A stretch of 64,000 bases of DNA, taken from assembly GCF_947172395.1 (NCBI RefSeq), contig NC_069097.1, positions 6,804,142 through 6,868,141 on the forward strand. The letters are read 5' to 3'. The DNA comes from Bicyclus anynana. Lineage: Eukaryota > Arthropoda > Insecta > Lepidoptera > Nymphalidae. Below the pieces are notes generated by a model. It was given only the letters and a program-made list of their open reading frames with translations. It had not been told where the DNA came from and ran no database searches. Shown here one piece after another: positions 1-10,424 of the stretch (positions are counted from its first letter, which is position 1; the number at the start of each line of letters is the position of its first letter). Made by a program: the position numbers and the translations under genes.

Positions 1-97
1 TCACTGGCGCCTCGCTTTGTAATGAATTGCCACACATGTGCTTTACCTACTCGTAGTGATAAGGCGTGTACATAATGGTATGAGGATAAACCTCAAA

Positions 98-441
98 TGT
101 TATCGCCGTGTTACAACGACTTGCGGTACGGACGGCTTCAGTGTGCTCGTGGCGTTCGAGCCGTCCACATCTCTTGTTGTGTAATTCTTTATGGGTTACT
201 TGATTGATAGGCGGGGAGAGTGACTTGAGTGGAAAAGGGTAGTGTTAGATATCTGTCAAAGGCGCCTTTAACCCTACTCACATCGTTCACAAGTGCGTGA
301 CTCCACTCAAGGTCATTCTCTGCCATTCTAGGGCCTTATTTTGGTTACAGTTTGATTTGTTAATTAAGTTGTTTGTACCTTTGTTCGACATTATTTTTCT
401 TACTTTTGTAATCACCTTTGAGTCCACTAAAACAATAGCTC
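98..441 (+). repeat. Unclassified dispersed repeat U1, copy 1
   Basis: This segment is repeated with high similarity at 4076-4416 in the same orientation. Shared landmarks are ACGACTTGCGGTACGGACGG, TTGTTGTGTAATTCTTTATG and TCTGCCATTCTAGG. The copies differ by substitutions and small indels that break any shared reading frame, so the repeat is probably noncoding. I do not recognise the family; it could be a SINE or the 3' end of a LINE. Its right end abuts a SINE. Confidence 0.6.
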
Positions 442-604
442 ATCGCTAAAGGTACCGAACTAATCAATAATCAAGGACGAGGTGGTGGTTCGATCCCTAC
501 CCGATAGACTATTGTCGTACCCAAACACAGTCTGATTGTAATTGGAGGGCAATGGGAACATTGATCATGTTTAGAAGATGTATCAAATATTCTTTAAAAG
601 AATT
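431..604 (+). mobile_element. SINE-C (tRNA-derived), diverged
   Basis: The element has a tRNA-like A box region (AATAGCTCATCG) and B box (GGTTCGATCCC), then the body shared with the copies at 10650, 24434, 32603 and 51352 (ACTATTGTCGTACCCA, GGAGGGCAATGGGAA) and an AAATATTCTTT tail. It is noncoding and would be moved by a LINE. Many substitutions suggest an old insertion. Confidence 0.75.
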
Positions 605-2015
605 GAAACTTATATATTCATTAGTATCATTATGAGTAGATAGTTTGTGGCGACACAGCTTGTCAGGAGAAGAAAATAAATCTTAATTCATTTAATGAAT
701 TACATTACTACAACTGCTTTGCTTGCTTCTACCGACAACCGACATATCTATGGCTAAGTATAAAAATAAGGACTTATTTAAAATGTTTGTTGTAAAATCG
801 TAATTTTTTGCAAGAAAAATTTTAAGACTGCAATTTGCTTCACCACGAGTGGTGAAGAATGCAAATTGCATCTTCTTGAATGCAAATCTTGTGTAAAGTA
901 GTGAAAAACTTTAAATTTTTTATGTAAGTTCTGTTTATAGCCCCGAAACCGCAAGTGCTGAATTCTATTATGTGTTCCTAGTTCCTGCCAGGGCACTAAA
1001 AACCCGATTCCTATCGAGTTACCTTTTAAAAATCCACGAGTTTTTTTTATTAAACGTACTCATACAGAAACACATTCAGACTAAAAAACCACATGAACGG
1101 GTTACCTACGAAAAAAATTCAGTCTTCGTTACTGCCACTGTAGTGTAGGTAGTAATGAGCATAAAATGATAATATTCCAATGTACACTTATCAAACAACA
1201 ATAAATCTATATAAAACCATTCAATTCATGCCCAAATTTGTTTGAAGATTGGCGTTGCTATTCCCGTGAATGGCTGTGACCTTGGGTAAATTGCAGAATA
1301 CGTTAACAAGGACAATTTCAAATTAGAACGAAACTGTCTCGCTAAATATTATAATACATTTCAAAACGTATTTATTTCTTATTACATATGATAGCAACTA
1401 ATATTGTTAATACGTTAAGTTTTCAAATAGACACTTTTTATTTAGATGTCTAGTATCTTCTGAGTTATTAAGTGTCCACTAAGCTTTATAATTGTAAAAT
1501 TAAAACCGGTTTCTCGTATCCATAAAGCGCAAATGCGGCTATAAATTAATCCCGTTTAAGAGTAAAGTTTCCCACAGTTTTAGAGACATCAATAAGTATT
1601 AAAAACACCTAAATAATAAAATCAACAGCGCGAATAACTGTTGATAGCTCTTACTAGTTTAAAACGCTTACTGATTTAATTTTTATTACCTTTGTTACTG
1701 GAATGCTGAATTTCTTGGCAGCAGCCTTTAATTAAGAAATACTCACGACTAAAATTAGGTCAATTTGAAAATCACAATTTCAAAAAATCAATTTGACATC
1801 TAACATAGACTAAAATCCAACTCAGGACCTCTCTGTGTTATGTTAAGGTCAATCTTAAAAAAATTCGCCAATTTATCAAGCAAGGTCGTTTATAATGAAA
1901 CAATAGAAACTGAGTGTCTATGTTTCGATACTCTATAGTAGCTCATACTTTGTGGAAGACTATAGACTTTTCTTTTCTATAAATAAGCTTTAAATTGCCA
2001 AAATAAGATTTGATA
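605..2015. other. AT-rich DNA without recognised gene
   Basis: No open frame, splice-like exon or recognised repeat was found here apart from a small hairpin at 829-870. Composition is strongly AT-rich. Confidence 0.5.
829..870. repeat. Imperfect hairpin
   Basis: TGCAATTTGC followed by TTCACCAC faces GTGGTGAA and GCAAATTGCA, with a 2-base loop and one GAAT bulge on the right arm. It could be a decayed inverted-repeat element or a chance structure. Confidence 0.5.
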
Positions 2016-2599
2016 TCTATACTTATAATAAAACTGGTCAAATTATATACATTTATTCGCAATTTAAGATTTTACTTCTACCATTTGTAACACCAAACGT
2101 TACCGTGGCATAACGGACGCCATCGCCATCTAGAATCTATACTTACAATACGAATTCTGTACATTTTGTATATGTACAGATACATTGAAGATATTTTGAA
2201 AATTTTTATTGGAGGGCAATAAATAATCGATACTGAAGCCAAAAATATTTTTTTTCGATTTTTGGTCTTTCTGTTTGTCTATTTGTCCGTGATTTTTGTT
2301 AACCGGGCATTACGCTGAAACTACTGAATGTATTCAAATGAAACTTGGCACGGTTTAAGACCATAATATGGAGAATGTTACAGAATATTTTTTTTGTGAA
2401 ATGTGAGTGAAATGGGGGTTGAAAGTTTGTATGGAAAGTCCTTGATTTTAAAAGTTACAGCAGTTTTAAATCGAAAATTATAAAAAAATACGAAATAAAA
2501 TGTGATTCAAGAATTTTTAAAATTGGACTTCTAAAGGTGAAATAGGGGTTGAAAGTTTACATTGATTTCCACGCGGACGAAATCGCGGGCGTCCGCTAG
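2016..2599 (+). mobile_element. Nonautonomous Helitron-like element
   Basis: It starts A|TCTATACTTATAATAAA and ends GCGGGCGTCCGCTAG|T, the TC...CTAG termini with a GC-rich subterminal hairpin that mark lepidopteran Helitrons. A second possible 5' start lies at 2136 (TCTATACTTACAATA), so this may be two nested copies. Internal GAAATGGGGGTTGAAAG and AAACTTGGCACGG segments are typical of the family. There is no Rep/helicase coding sequence. Confidence 0.65.
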
Positions 2600-2754
2600 T
2601 GAGAAAATAAAAAACTGCTTGCGGGAAGGGATCCCTCTTCCTCCTCGGTCTACTACACCAATTTTCCAAATATAAGGTATAAGGACGCTAATACATATTA
2701 TTTTTTTACTTTACTTAGGACATGACCCTATGTTACCCATCAGCATTTGAACCA

Positions 2755-3193
2755 AGTAAGAGATCCTCCTGCCAGTGATGACCTATGGTTCCGAGACTTG
2801 GTTGCTAACTATGGGCCTCATAAGAAGGCTCAGAGTCACACACCGGGCGATGGAACGAGCTATGTTAGGAGTATCTCTGCGTGATCGAATCAGAAATAAG
2901 GAGATCCGCAGAAGAACCAAAGTCACCGACATAGCTCAACGAGTTGCGAAGCTGAAGTGGCAATGGCACATAGTTCGAAGAGCCGATGGACGTTGGGGTC
3001 CCAAAGTGCTGGCGACCCCGCACTAGTGAGCGCAGTGTTGGCCGACCCCCCACCAGGTAGACTGACGACATCAAGCGAGTCGCTGGGATTCGCTGGATGC
3101 AGCTAGCTCAGTATCGTGATGTTTGAAAGTCCCTACAAATGGCCTATGTCCTGCAGTGGACGACCATCCATATGATGATGATGATGATGAAGA
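2755..3193 (+). pseudogene. RTE-type LINE, C-terminus of reverse transcriptase and 3' tail
   Basis: The plus strand reads MTYGSETWLLTMGLIRRLRV, then an AMERAMLGVSLRDRIR motif, then KVTDIAQRVAKLKWQW. This is the C-terminal region that follows the RT domain of RTE-class LINEs. A 6-bp deletion removes the AG of the usual WQWAGH, and further indels after DGRWGPKV break the frame. It ends in (ATG)n at 3175-3190, the usual RTE tail. It is 5'-truncated and dead. Confidence 0.8.
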
Positions 3194-3199
3194 GATCCT

Positions 3200-4075
3200 C
3201 AAAAAAAAACATGTTCAATTTCTTGCTAAGGATAGTCGTACGGACGATTCAATATTTGTCAAACCCACAAAGCGTATGATTCAAATATTGACGTTTTCCA
3301 ACAACTCTATCTCGTGCATACAAACTGAACTAATTCAAATATTGACGTCTACTGTTGCCACAAACACATAAAAACTCAGTTTCAACATTGAGATCATCAA
3401 GTACAAGCATTCTTTTTTATTCACCCGCGCCGTATGTTAATCATATGGCATCGATAAATAATTCTACAGACTAAATCCATCACTAGTCAGTGCCTATACC
3501 ACAGAAAACATATGTACCAGTATATACCTACTTTGAATATGATTACAACAGTCATGATTTGGAAGCAGTCATAAGAATGGCGGCACTATTTTATAAACTT
3601 TTTATTGAGAGAGAATACAATAAGGAACTTAAGCTAACTTATCCTAATAACTTTATAAATCATGCCCATGTAGAATAGTGGCAAGAAAACTGGCTGCATT
3701 TCCGCGCTGGACAGCCAGGCTGATCCTTTGCACAAAAAATGAGCCAGCCCTTCTGTCACCAGTCGAGGTACACTAGCCGCGGTGAATAGTTTTTTAATTA
3801 TATTAAAATAAAGTACTTAGTAAATTTTGACATTATTGTTATTTGATGATAATAATCGTAAACTTCAAATTGATAAACTCAACCTAGTTATTCTTGTTTT
3901 CCTGTTTTTATTCCACATTATTCTTATTTTTCTTATCATCCATCATATTTTTGTCAAGTTAAATACAGCTATTTTCTCCCAATCAAACTATTATTACATT
4001 GAAAAACCAAGAAAGTCAATAGGTTTTGGGTTTACTATGAGACAGATTATCTAAGCAACATTAAAAAAATTTACG
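3200..4075. other. AT-rich DNA without recognised gene
   Basis: Short open frames here (for example 3490-3678 and 3827-4054) have AT-driven composition and no recognisable domain. Nothing else can be supported. Confidence 0.45.
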
Positions 4076-4416
4076 TGTTATGGTCGCGTTGTAACGACTT
4101 GCGGTACGGACGGCTTCAGTGTGGTCGTGGCGTTCGAGCCGTCCTCATCTCTTGTTGTGTAATTCTTTATGGGTTACTTGGGATAGGCGGGGAGAGTGCC
4201 ATGAGTGGAAAAGGGGAGTGTTTTTTAACAGTCAAAGGCTCTTTTAACCCTACACACAACGTTGATAAGTGCGTGAGTTCACTTAAGGTCATTATCTGCC
4301 ATTCTAGGGTCTTATTTTGGTTACAGTTTGATTTGAGTTGTCCTGACAAATGTTGTGAATCACTTTTCGACATTAGTTTCTTATTTTTGTAATCACTTCT
4401 GAGTCTGCTAAAAAAC
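4076..4416 (+). repeat. Unclassified dispersed repeat U1, copy 2
   Basis: This is the second copy of the repeat at 98-441. The 105-residue frame that fits it is not kept open in the first copy, which argues against a coding role. Confidence 0.6.
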
Positions 4417-4474
4417 GGTTGCATAATATTTTGATAAAACTACTATTTTTACATTGAAAAGCTAAGTAACTCAC

Positions 4475-4595
4475 CCTTTGTGCTGCACCATTTAGCATTT
4501 CATTTTGCGGTCACGCGAGTCTGTCAGCGAGATCGCGGGGTAGACGTAAATCGAGGCTCGGTCAGGTGTAGTTCGTTCGAGGAAATCACTTTTTT
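4475..4595 (-). other. Candidate first exon of a minus-strand gene
   Basis: On the minus strand a CpG-rich leader (about 4505-4590) runs into ATGs and ends at a consensus splice donor AAAGG|GTGAGT at 4475/4474. Three ATGs lie near the end. The first opens a 3-codon uORF, the second gives MLNGAAQR in phase 0, and the third (4489-4491) gives MVQHK with two extra bases. A TGTATATATCGG stretch lies about 30 bp upstream of 4595. No downstream exon is recognisable between here and the window edge, so this is an inference from signals only. It could also be a chance donor. Confidence 0.3.
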
Positions 4596-4831
4596 AACCC
4601 ATAAAGCTTGATTGGATCCGATATATACAGCTGTACGGTACGTGGATGCAATTGGCTGTAGTTGTAAAGTTTTACGTCGTTATTGTAACTTATCTTATTA
4701 AGGGAATTATGCGCACATCGTGGAGTCTGTATTGCGGGAAGGGTGTAACACTTCATTACCATTGATTTTATAAAAATTAAAAAGAAAGGAAATATTTTTG
4801 TGCTTTGTAGTTTTGGTGACATAGTACTTTT

Positions 4832-4866
4832 TTAACCGACTTCAAAAAGGAGGAGGTTCTCAATTC
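4832..4866 (-). repeat. Family F repeat end
   Basis: TTTTTAACCGACTTCAAAAA and GGAGGAGGTTCT match the terminal part of the longer copy at 15283-15513, in the opposite orientation. Only the end survives. Confidence 0.5.
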
Positions 4867-5310
4867 TTATGTCTATTTTTACCAATGAATCTAATTAAAG
4901 AAAGAATGTTATTTAAAAAAATATATTGACTTAAAATGATTTTGTATTCGTTATCATTCAATTTGTATGCAGTTAAGTTCAGTATCATTCAAATTCAATG
5001 CAGTTTTTATAGATTGATTAAACTAAGGATGTAGAAATGTAGATATACACTTTTGTTTCATTGCTTTCGGTACTAGGGTCTACGAATTATGTAAAAATTA
5101 AAATAATCAAAGCGTTCGTAACATTATTGTACAATATTTATGGTATTTCCTTTACAATCCTTAATGACTTTGAAACCATGACACACATACGACAAAACGA
5201 TAAAAAATTATCTATTTAATACCGATTAAACTAGTTACAATAGATAACTAGATAAGTAACTAGATAACTAAATAACTAGATAGATAACAACAGTTAGTTT
5301 TTGGCACAAT
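4867..5310. other. AT-rich spacer with short AACTAGATA repeats
   Basis: No gene is visible. At about 5230-5289 the motif AACTAGATA recurs several times with variation, a small imperfect tandem array. Confidence 0.5.
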
Positions 5311-5430
5311 GGTATGCGCAGTGGGTTGGAGTGGACAAGACGGAGGTCCTGGGTTTGATTCCCGGCTAGGCCGATTGAGGTTTTCTTAGTAACCTTTAGA
5401 CCCCAACGTCCATCGGCTCTTCGAACTATT
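5311..5430 (+). mobile_element. Chimera: SINE-A head joined to RTE scrap
   Basis: Positions 5311-5398 carry the SINE-A tRNA-like head (GGCACAATGGTATGCGC, box B GGGTTTGATTCCC, then GATTGAGGTTTTCTTA). At 5399-5430 the sequence switches to CCCAACGTCCATCGGCTCTT, which is the RTE C-terminal region in antisense (GRWG). The SINE body is missing. Confidence 0.65.
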
Positions 5431-5501
5431 ATACTAGTACAGAAGTATTATGTGTGCGCTTGCGCTAATAATCGACAGTTGTAGAGTGATGTAAGTTACG
5501 C

Positions 5502-5834
5502 ATTTATTTATTTAATACACTTTATTTGTACACCACAAAAATAAAAGAAAACAAGCAAAACAGAAACACAAGAAAAAGTAGAATACAAAAGGCGGCCTTA
5601 TCGCTTAGTAGCGATCTCTTCCAGGCAACCTTAGGCTTAGGAACTTATTAGGACAACTGTAGGTGGTGTGTACGTAATAATATTGTACATATACATACAT
5701 ACAAATAACTACACACTAATACATAAACCATAATACACAAATTATATAATAATTATAAATATCATAAAATAAACTAATATATAAATATATCATTATGTCG
5801 TATGATAAATATTCTAATAAAATAAAATATGTAA
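5502..5834 (-). other. LINE 3' UTR and tail
   Basis: This AT-rich segment follows the stop codon of the LINE ORF and ends in a short TTTA-type microsatellite, as CR1-like LINEs do. It has no coding content. Confidence 0.65.
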
Positions 5835-8756
5835 CTAGTGACTAAGATAATATGTCTTAACGGATTTTTTAAACATATCAAGGGATTTGGATTTCCGAAT
5901 GTCGACTGGGAGTGCATTCCATAGCTTAATAGCACGAACAACAAATGAACACTTATAAAATTTACTCCTATGGAAAGGCATACACAGAGTAAGAGCACGA
6001 CATGTTCTTAGCTCTGATTGCACTCCCAGAAATGTGAATTTCTCCTTAAGATAAGGAGGATATTTTGGATTAAAGAGCACACAGTACAGAAGAGAAAGTA
6101 CATGCAGATCCCGGCGACGGCGAATAGGAAGCCACTTGAGTTTCTGACGAAATTCAGATATATGGTCATATTTGCGAAGGCTAAATATAAACCGAATTGC
6201 AACATTTTGAAGTCGCTCAAGTTTATTAAGATAGTCCTCAGTCAAACTGGGATAGCTTGCGTCCGCATAATCGAGAACAGAGAGTAGGAGAGAATTTGCT
6301 AACATAACTTTGGTAGGAATTGGAAGAAGAGAACGTAGGCGTCGTAACGAACTCAACGTCGCAAACGTCCTCCTACTCAACTCCTTGATATGCATGCACC
6401 ACGATAATTCCTTGTCCATAACAACTCCAAGGTTTTTAACCGAATCACAATACGGTATCATGACACCGTTGTAAATAATAGGTGGTACGTCGCCCCAAAC
6501 AACTCTTGAGATTAGACTAGGACTGCCAATAATAATTGTTTTTGATTTAATAGGGTTAACCTTAAGCCCATACTGTTTGCTCCATACTGAAATTGCATTT
6601 AGATCTTTATTAATAGCAGACACAGCAGAGCCAAGGTTCTCAAGAGTTGACGAGCGATATATTTGCACATCATCTGCATACATATGGTAGAGAGAAGTGA
6701 AACATTGAGTGATAGAATTAATGAATATGGAAAAGAGTAAAGGAGATAACACGCCACCCTGAGGTACCCCGGCCGAAACATCACACCAAGATGAGAAAGA
6801 ATCGTGAACGCGAATACGCTGTTTACGGCCATTGAGGTAACTCCGAAACCAGTCAACCACCGATGGAGATATGTTAAGAGAGCATAATAAACCCAACAAA
6901 ATGTCATAGTCAACAGTGTTAAAAGCATTACTAAAATCTAGCAGAACTAAGACTGTGAGTTGTCTATTATCCATCGCCCAGCGGATATCATCAGTAACTT
7001 TTGCTAAAGCTGTGACCGTACTATGACCAGGGCGAAAACCGGATTGAAAGGGACTTAGAATGGAATGCTTGCTAAGAAAAAGACTCAACTGTCGGAAAAC
7101 CAATTTTTCAAGGACTTTTGACAGAAAAGGCAAAATTGAAATAGGTCGAAAGTCTGAGAAGCAATTAGGGGTAATTTTTTTAGGTAATGGAATAATTTGA
7201 GCACTCTTCCATGCCTCAGGAAATTTACTGGAGTGGATGGAATAATTTAGGATATGGGTAAGAACTGGGATAACAATATCAATGATGGGAATGATCATAT
7301 TACGGCTCACGTCATCAGAACCGACAGCATTTGAGACGATCGATAAAATGCTCTTCTTAACATCACATTCAGTGAAAGACTCAAAGAAAAAGGGTAAATG
7401 ATTAGGAGTTGAAGCAGAAGAAAGAATGTTAAGTGTACGTTCTTTATCAATACTATCAATGGTATCGGAAGTAGCAAAATGTTTATTCAGATGTTCGATA
7501 TCAATATTGATAGGATTATTAGGGGAAGATTTACCAACTCCAAGAGATTCTAGAAATTTCCAAGTTTTGGCAGAATTGCCATTTTCTACTGATTTAAAAA
7601 TGTGGCGTCGTTGTGCATCTCTACATAATGTATTACAGCGATTCCGAGCCTTATGATATTTAAGACGATTCGCTTCAGAGTCAGTTGTTTTATATTTATA
7701 TTTTGCAGAATTCTTTTTGTTCATATAAATTTTTATATCATCAGAAAGCCAAGGAGCAGGTAGGTGTTTCATTTTAATCGGCCTTACCGGAGCATGCACA
7801 TCATAGAGCTGAGTTATTAGGGTATTAAATAAGTCTACCTTGCAATCAACTGAATCTGCATCTGCAATAACAGACCAATCCAAATTCGTAGCATCATCAC
7901 AAAGGCGATTTTTATCAATTCCAGCAAAGTTACGCTGCAGAAGTATTCTCGATTTTGCCTTGGGAGGACGTAATTTATAGGAAAGATAAATCAAATCATG
8001 ATACGAAAATGCTTCAGCTGGACATTGACCATGCTTGAAGACGAAATCAGGAGAAGACACAATAATAAGGTCAAGAAGAGATGGAGTACAACCAGGAGAA
8101 TAATGTGTAGCAGTAAGTGGCAGGACAGATAAACTACATGATTCAACTGCAGTCATTAACTTCTTACTGCGATAGTCATCTTTAATTAGGCATGTATTTA
8201 AATCCCCCAGAATTATGCTGTGACTATACAAGGGGACTACTTGTTCCAGTAAAGTTTCAAATGAGTAAAAGTAATTAGAAACAGATGGTGGACAATAGAA
8301 CACGCCAAGAAGAATTTTTGTTTGCGATAGGACAACTTCTAGCAGCAGGTGCTCAGCCGCATCAGGTGAAGGAGGTTGTGGAGACGAATCAACAATAGAG
8401 AAAGAAATATAAGACCGCAAGTAGATCGCCACTCCACCACCACCCTTACCCACGCGGTCATTGCGTATAAGCCTAAAACCCGGCAACGAGTAGGACGTTG
8501 ATGGTAAACAAGATTTAAGCCACGATTCTGAAACAAGAATGGCATGAATATTACGGGAATCAAAAGACGCAAGCATATCAGAATAATGAGCCGGGATACT
8601 TTGTGCATTAATGTGGATAACATTAAAGTTTTTCTGGCAATCCGAGAAGTGAGAATCAAGGGTTTCATCGAGTGGAAGGAAAGATGTACTGTGGAAACTA
8701 TTATCACTAGACGACATAGACAAAAATATATCACTATCTAAACTGGTACATGACAT
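5835..8756 (-). CDS. LINE ORF2: endonuclease-reverse transcriptase, CR1/L2-like (Jockey group)
   Basis: This 973-residue protein nicks target DNA and copies element RNA at the nick (target-primed reverse transcription) in the nucleus. Residues about 45-265 are an exonuclease-endonuclease-phosphatase domain: HINAQSI (N50), SES (E78), GDLN (D185, N187), LLDL (D229) and SYHD (H253). The reverse transcriptase lies at about 520-780, with FRPIS, the palm LDFSNAF (D607), AGVPQGGVLSPLLFSIFIN and MYADD (D695, D696). The C-terminus carries KLKWLPIRRRRDLHVLSLLY and SFVVRAIKLWNALP, typical of CR1/L2-like elements; no RNase H is present. The frame is uninterrupted and the catalytic residues I can see are kept, so it may be young. 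The start at 8756 is the first ATG, and the endonuclease domain follows about 40 residues later. No ORF1 was found upstream. Confidence 0.92.
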   Translation of the reverse strand: MSCTSLDSDIFLSMSSSDNSFHSTSFLPLDETLDSHFSDCQKNFNVIHINAQSIPAHYSDMLASFDSRNIHAILVSESWLKSCLPSTSYSLPGFRLIRNDRVGKGGGGVAIYLRSYISFSIVDSSPQPPSPDAAEHLLLEVVLSQTKILLGVFYCPPSVSNYFYSFETLLEQVVPLYSHSIILGDLNTCLIKDDYRSKKLMTAVESCSLSVLPLTATHYSPGCTPSLLDLIIVSSPDFVFKHGQCPAEAFSYHDLIYLSYKLRPPKAKSRILLQRNFAGIDKNRLCDDATNLDWSVIADADSVDCKVDLFNTLITQLYDVHAPVRPIKMKHLPAPWLSDDIKIYMNKKNSAKYKYKTTDSEANRLKYHKARNRCNTLCRDAQRRHIFKSVENGNSAKTWKFLESLGVGKSSPNNPINIDIEHLNKHFATSDTIDSIDKERTLNILSSASTPNHLPFFFESFTECDVKKSILSIVSNAVGSDDVSRNMIIPIIDIVIPVLTHILNYSIHSSKFPEAWKSAQIIPLPKKITPNCFSDFRPISILPFLSKVLEKLVFRQLSLFLSKHSILSPFQSGFRPGHSTVTALAKVTDDIRWAMDNRQLTVLVLLDFSNAFNTVDYDILLGLLCSLNISPSVVDWFRSYLNGRKQRIRVHDSFSSWCDVSAGVPQGGVLSPLLFSIFINSITQCFTSLYHMYADDVQIYRSSTLENLGSAVSAINKDLNAISVWSKQYGLKVNPIKSKTIIIGSPSLISRVVWGDVPPIIYNGVMIPYCDSVKNLGVVMDKELSWCMHIKELSRRTFATLSSLRRLRSLLPIPTKVMLANSLLLSVLDYADASYPSLTEDYLNKLERLQNVAIRFIFSLRKYDHISEFRQKLKWLPIRRRRDLHVLSLLYCVLFNPKYPPYLKEKFTFLGVQSELRTCRALTLCMPFHRSKFYKCSFVVRAIKLWNALPVDIRKSKSLDMFKKSVKTYYLSH

Positions 8757-9530
8757 AATTAAAAATATTAAACAAATACAAAAAAAATTATATATAAAAT
8801 AGTTATAATAATAATAAATAAATTATGATAAGTGTCTAAAAATGCTAAAAAAAATGCACCTATTTATCCTAAACCGCCAGCAGCCAAATAAAGATATACA
8901 GGAAATATATACATTTACACAGATTTACAAAAATAAAAAGAGAAACAAAGTATATTAAAGTACAAGAGAAAAAAAAAAAAAAAAAAAATCAGTTACAGCA
9001 AAATTACAAATAAAAATAAACTAAGCTAGTACAAAAACATTCAGAACTACAAACAGATCTACAATCTTACAATTTACAGCAAACTAAAGTAAGAATATGA
9101 TTGTCTATTTTAGTCTCAGAGGATTTATAAAAAAATATAGCAACATCTGTGGTATAAACTTAGACAAACTGTCATTTTGACTTTGATTAATAATCTTTGA
9201 CAGATCTATCTCTTGTCAATGTCAGTGTGATGTGTTAAAATTACAGACGTCAAAATATAATTGCAAAATTAAAGTTTTACCTGCGTTTTCTAAATATAAC
9301 TAATAAGTAATAAGTAATTGAATGAAACAAACTAATTAAACATAAACTAAAATTGTGAATTAAATCATAATACCAAATAAAACGGATCAACGAGAAACAC
9401 AGCACACGAAATACGAAAGACGGCTATACACGGCTTATCTCCTGCCCGTTCTCTTCAACCTGGCATTGACACCCTTGGTGTCCCGAGAAGCATCACCCGT
9501 GGCTGAAGGAGCAGCAATAGGCATTTAGTC
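8757..9530 (-). other. LINE 5' region
   Basis: AT-rich sequence upstream of the LINE ORF includes a run of 20 A on the plus strand (8969-8988). A 29-codon frame at 9435-9524 (minus) reads MPIAAPSATGDASRD and ends in GRR, with a GC content unlike the rest. It may be an upstream ORF or the remains of ORF1. The extent of the 5' UTR is inferred. Confidence 0.4.
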
Positions 9531-9539
9531 AACTGTTAA

Positions 9540-9920
9540 ATTGTTTACTTGATTAGAGTGAGGGCTTCTTAGAAACGCTTTATGGGAGGCGAGATGGCGT
9601 GGCGATAAAACAATATGCCGCCTTGTGATAAAATGTAATCTCAAATTGGTTCCAATTTAAAGAGTCTAGCTGACAGCTGTAGAATTTTGAGTGCACTACA
9701 AAGTTGTGACTATGAGAACTTGACCGGTAAAGTGTTGCCAGGTTATGTTTTTGCTCTAATTTATTTATTTGTCCTTGTTTTAAAGTTTTAAAAATGTTAA
9801 TCACATTAATATTATAAAGGCGAAGGTTTGTTCCTTCTTTGTGCTGCGGTTATCGAAGCAATTTGGCTGAAATTTTGAATGAAATAGATTTTATTCTGTA
9901 TTAACACATAGATTACTTTT
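9540..9920. other. No gene recognised
   Basis: Partly AT-rich sequence; ATTATAAAGGCGAAGGTTTG at about 9811 resembles the 5' part of a Helitron, but no end can be fixed. Confidence 0.35.
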
Positions 9921-9981
9921 CAAGCAACGAGCGGTCAGGACTCCAGAGTGAGGAACCTCCTCATAATACGCACCGTCTGAA
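9921..9981 (-). pseudogene. LINE C-terminal scrap (VRIMRRFL motif)
   Basis: The minus strand reads TVRIMRRFLTLES and then a stop, matching TARIVRRFLTW in the larger fragment at 57179. It is an isolated piece of the same LINE type. Confidence 0.5.
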
Positions 9982-10311
9982 GAATCACTGTCATCTAAAT
10001 CGGACTCTTGATCCAACTGTTAAGCGAAAGCTTCTTAAGGTGTTGGTCGAAGCTTTTCACTATAAGACTATAGACTGAAACAAATTATAATTGTATCATT
10101 AGGCAGCATTGTTGTCAGAAGTGTATGATCATAGAGCAAGATCCCAGATACAGCTTATTTTCATAAAGATGAAACCTTAGGTTTTCGGTAGCGTCTCATA
10201 TACCTACTATAAATACCTGCGTATTTGTGGAGACTGGCTCTGTTCCACCTGGGCTGGCACCAGGTCAGAAGAGTAACTAAAAAAAGTGTAAGCAGCTTAA
10301 ATTTGGCTTAA

Positions 10312-10424
10312 GTTCATTATGAATGTTATTTAAACGGGTACATACCACGATAAAACGACGAGACAATAAAAATCTCGTCGTTTTATCGTGGTATGTACCC
10401 GTTTAAATAACATTCATAATGAAC
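10312..10424. repeat. Perfect palindrome, 52-bp arms
   Basis: The arms 10312-10363 and 10373-10424 are exact reverse complements separated by the 9-base loop CAATAAAAA. The arms begin GTTCATTATGAATG and contain CGGGTACATACCACGATAAA. No mismatch was found, so it is recent or conserved. It could be a foldback element, a palindromic duplication or a hairpin RNA source. Confidence 0.9.

Larger units (their letters stand above)
5502..9530 (-). mobile_element. Near-complete CR1/L2-like LINE
   Basis: The minus-strand element comprises a 5' region (8757-about 9530), one long intact ORF (5835-8756) and a 3' UTR (5502-5834). The 3' UTR contains GGCGGCCTTATCGCTTAGTA, a sequence I recognise from lepidopteran LINE tails, and ends in an ATTTATTTATTTAAT repeat (A-rich on the element's sense strand). 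The exact 5' boundary and a target-site duplication could not be fixed. Confidence 0.8.

Noticed and set aside
4075..4392. A 105-codon frame in repeat U1
   Set aside because: The other copy of U1 has stops and frameshifts in the same frame, so it is not conserved as protein.
5835..5998. Additional minus-strand genes overlapping the LINE in other frames
   Set aside because: These frames lie inside the strong LINE ORF and are shadows of it.
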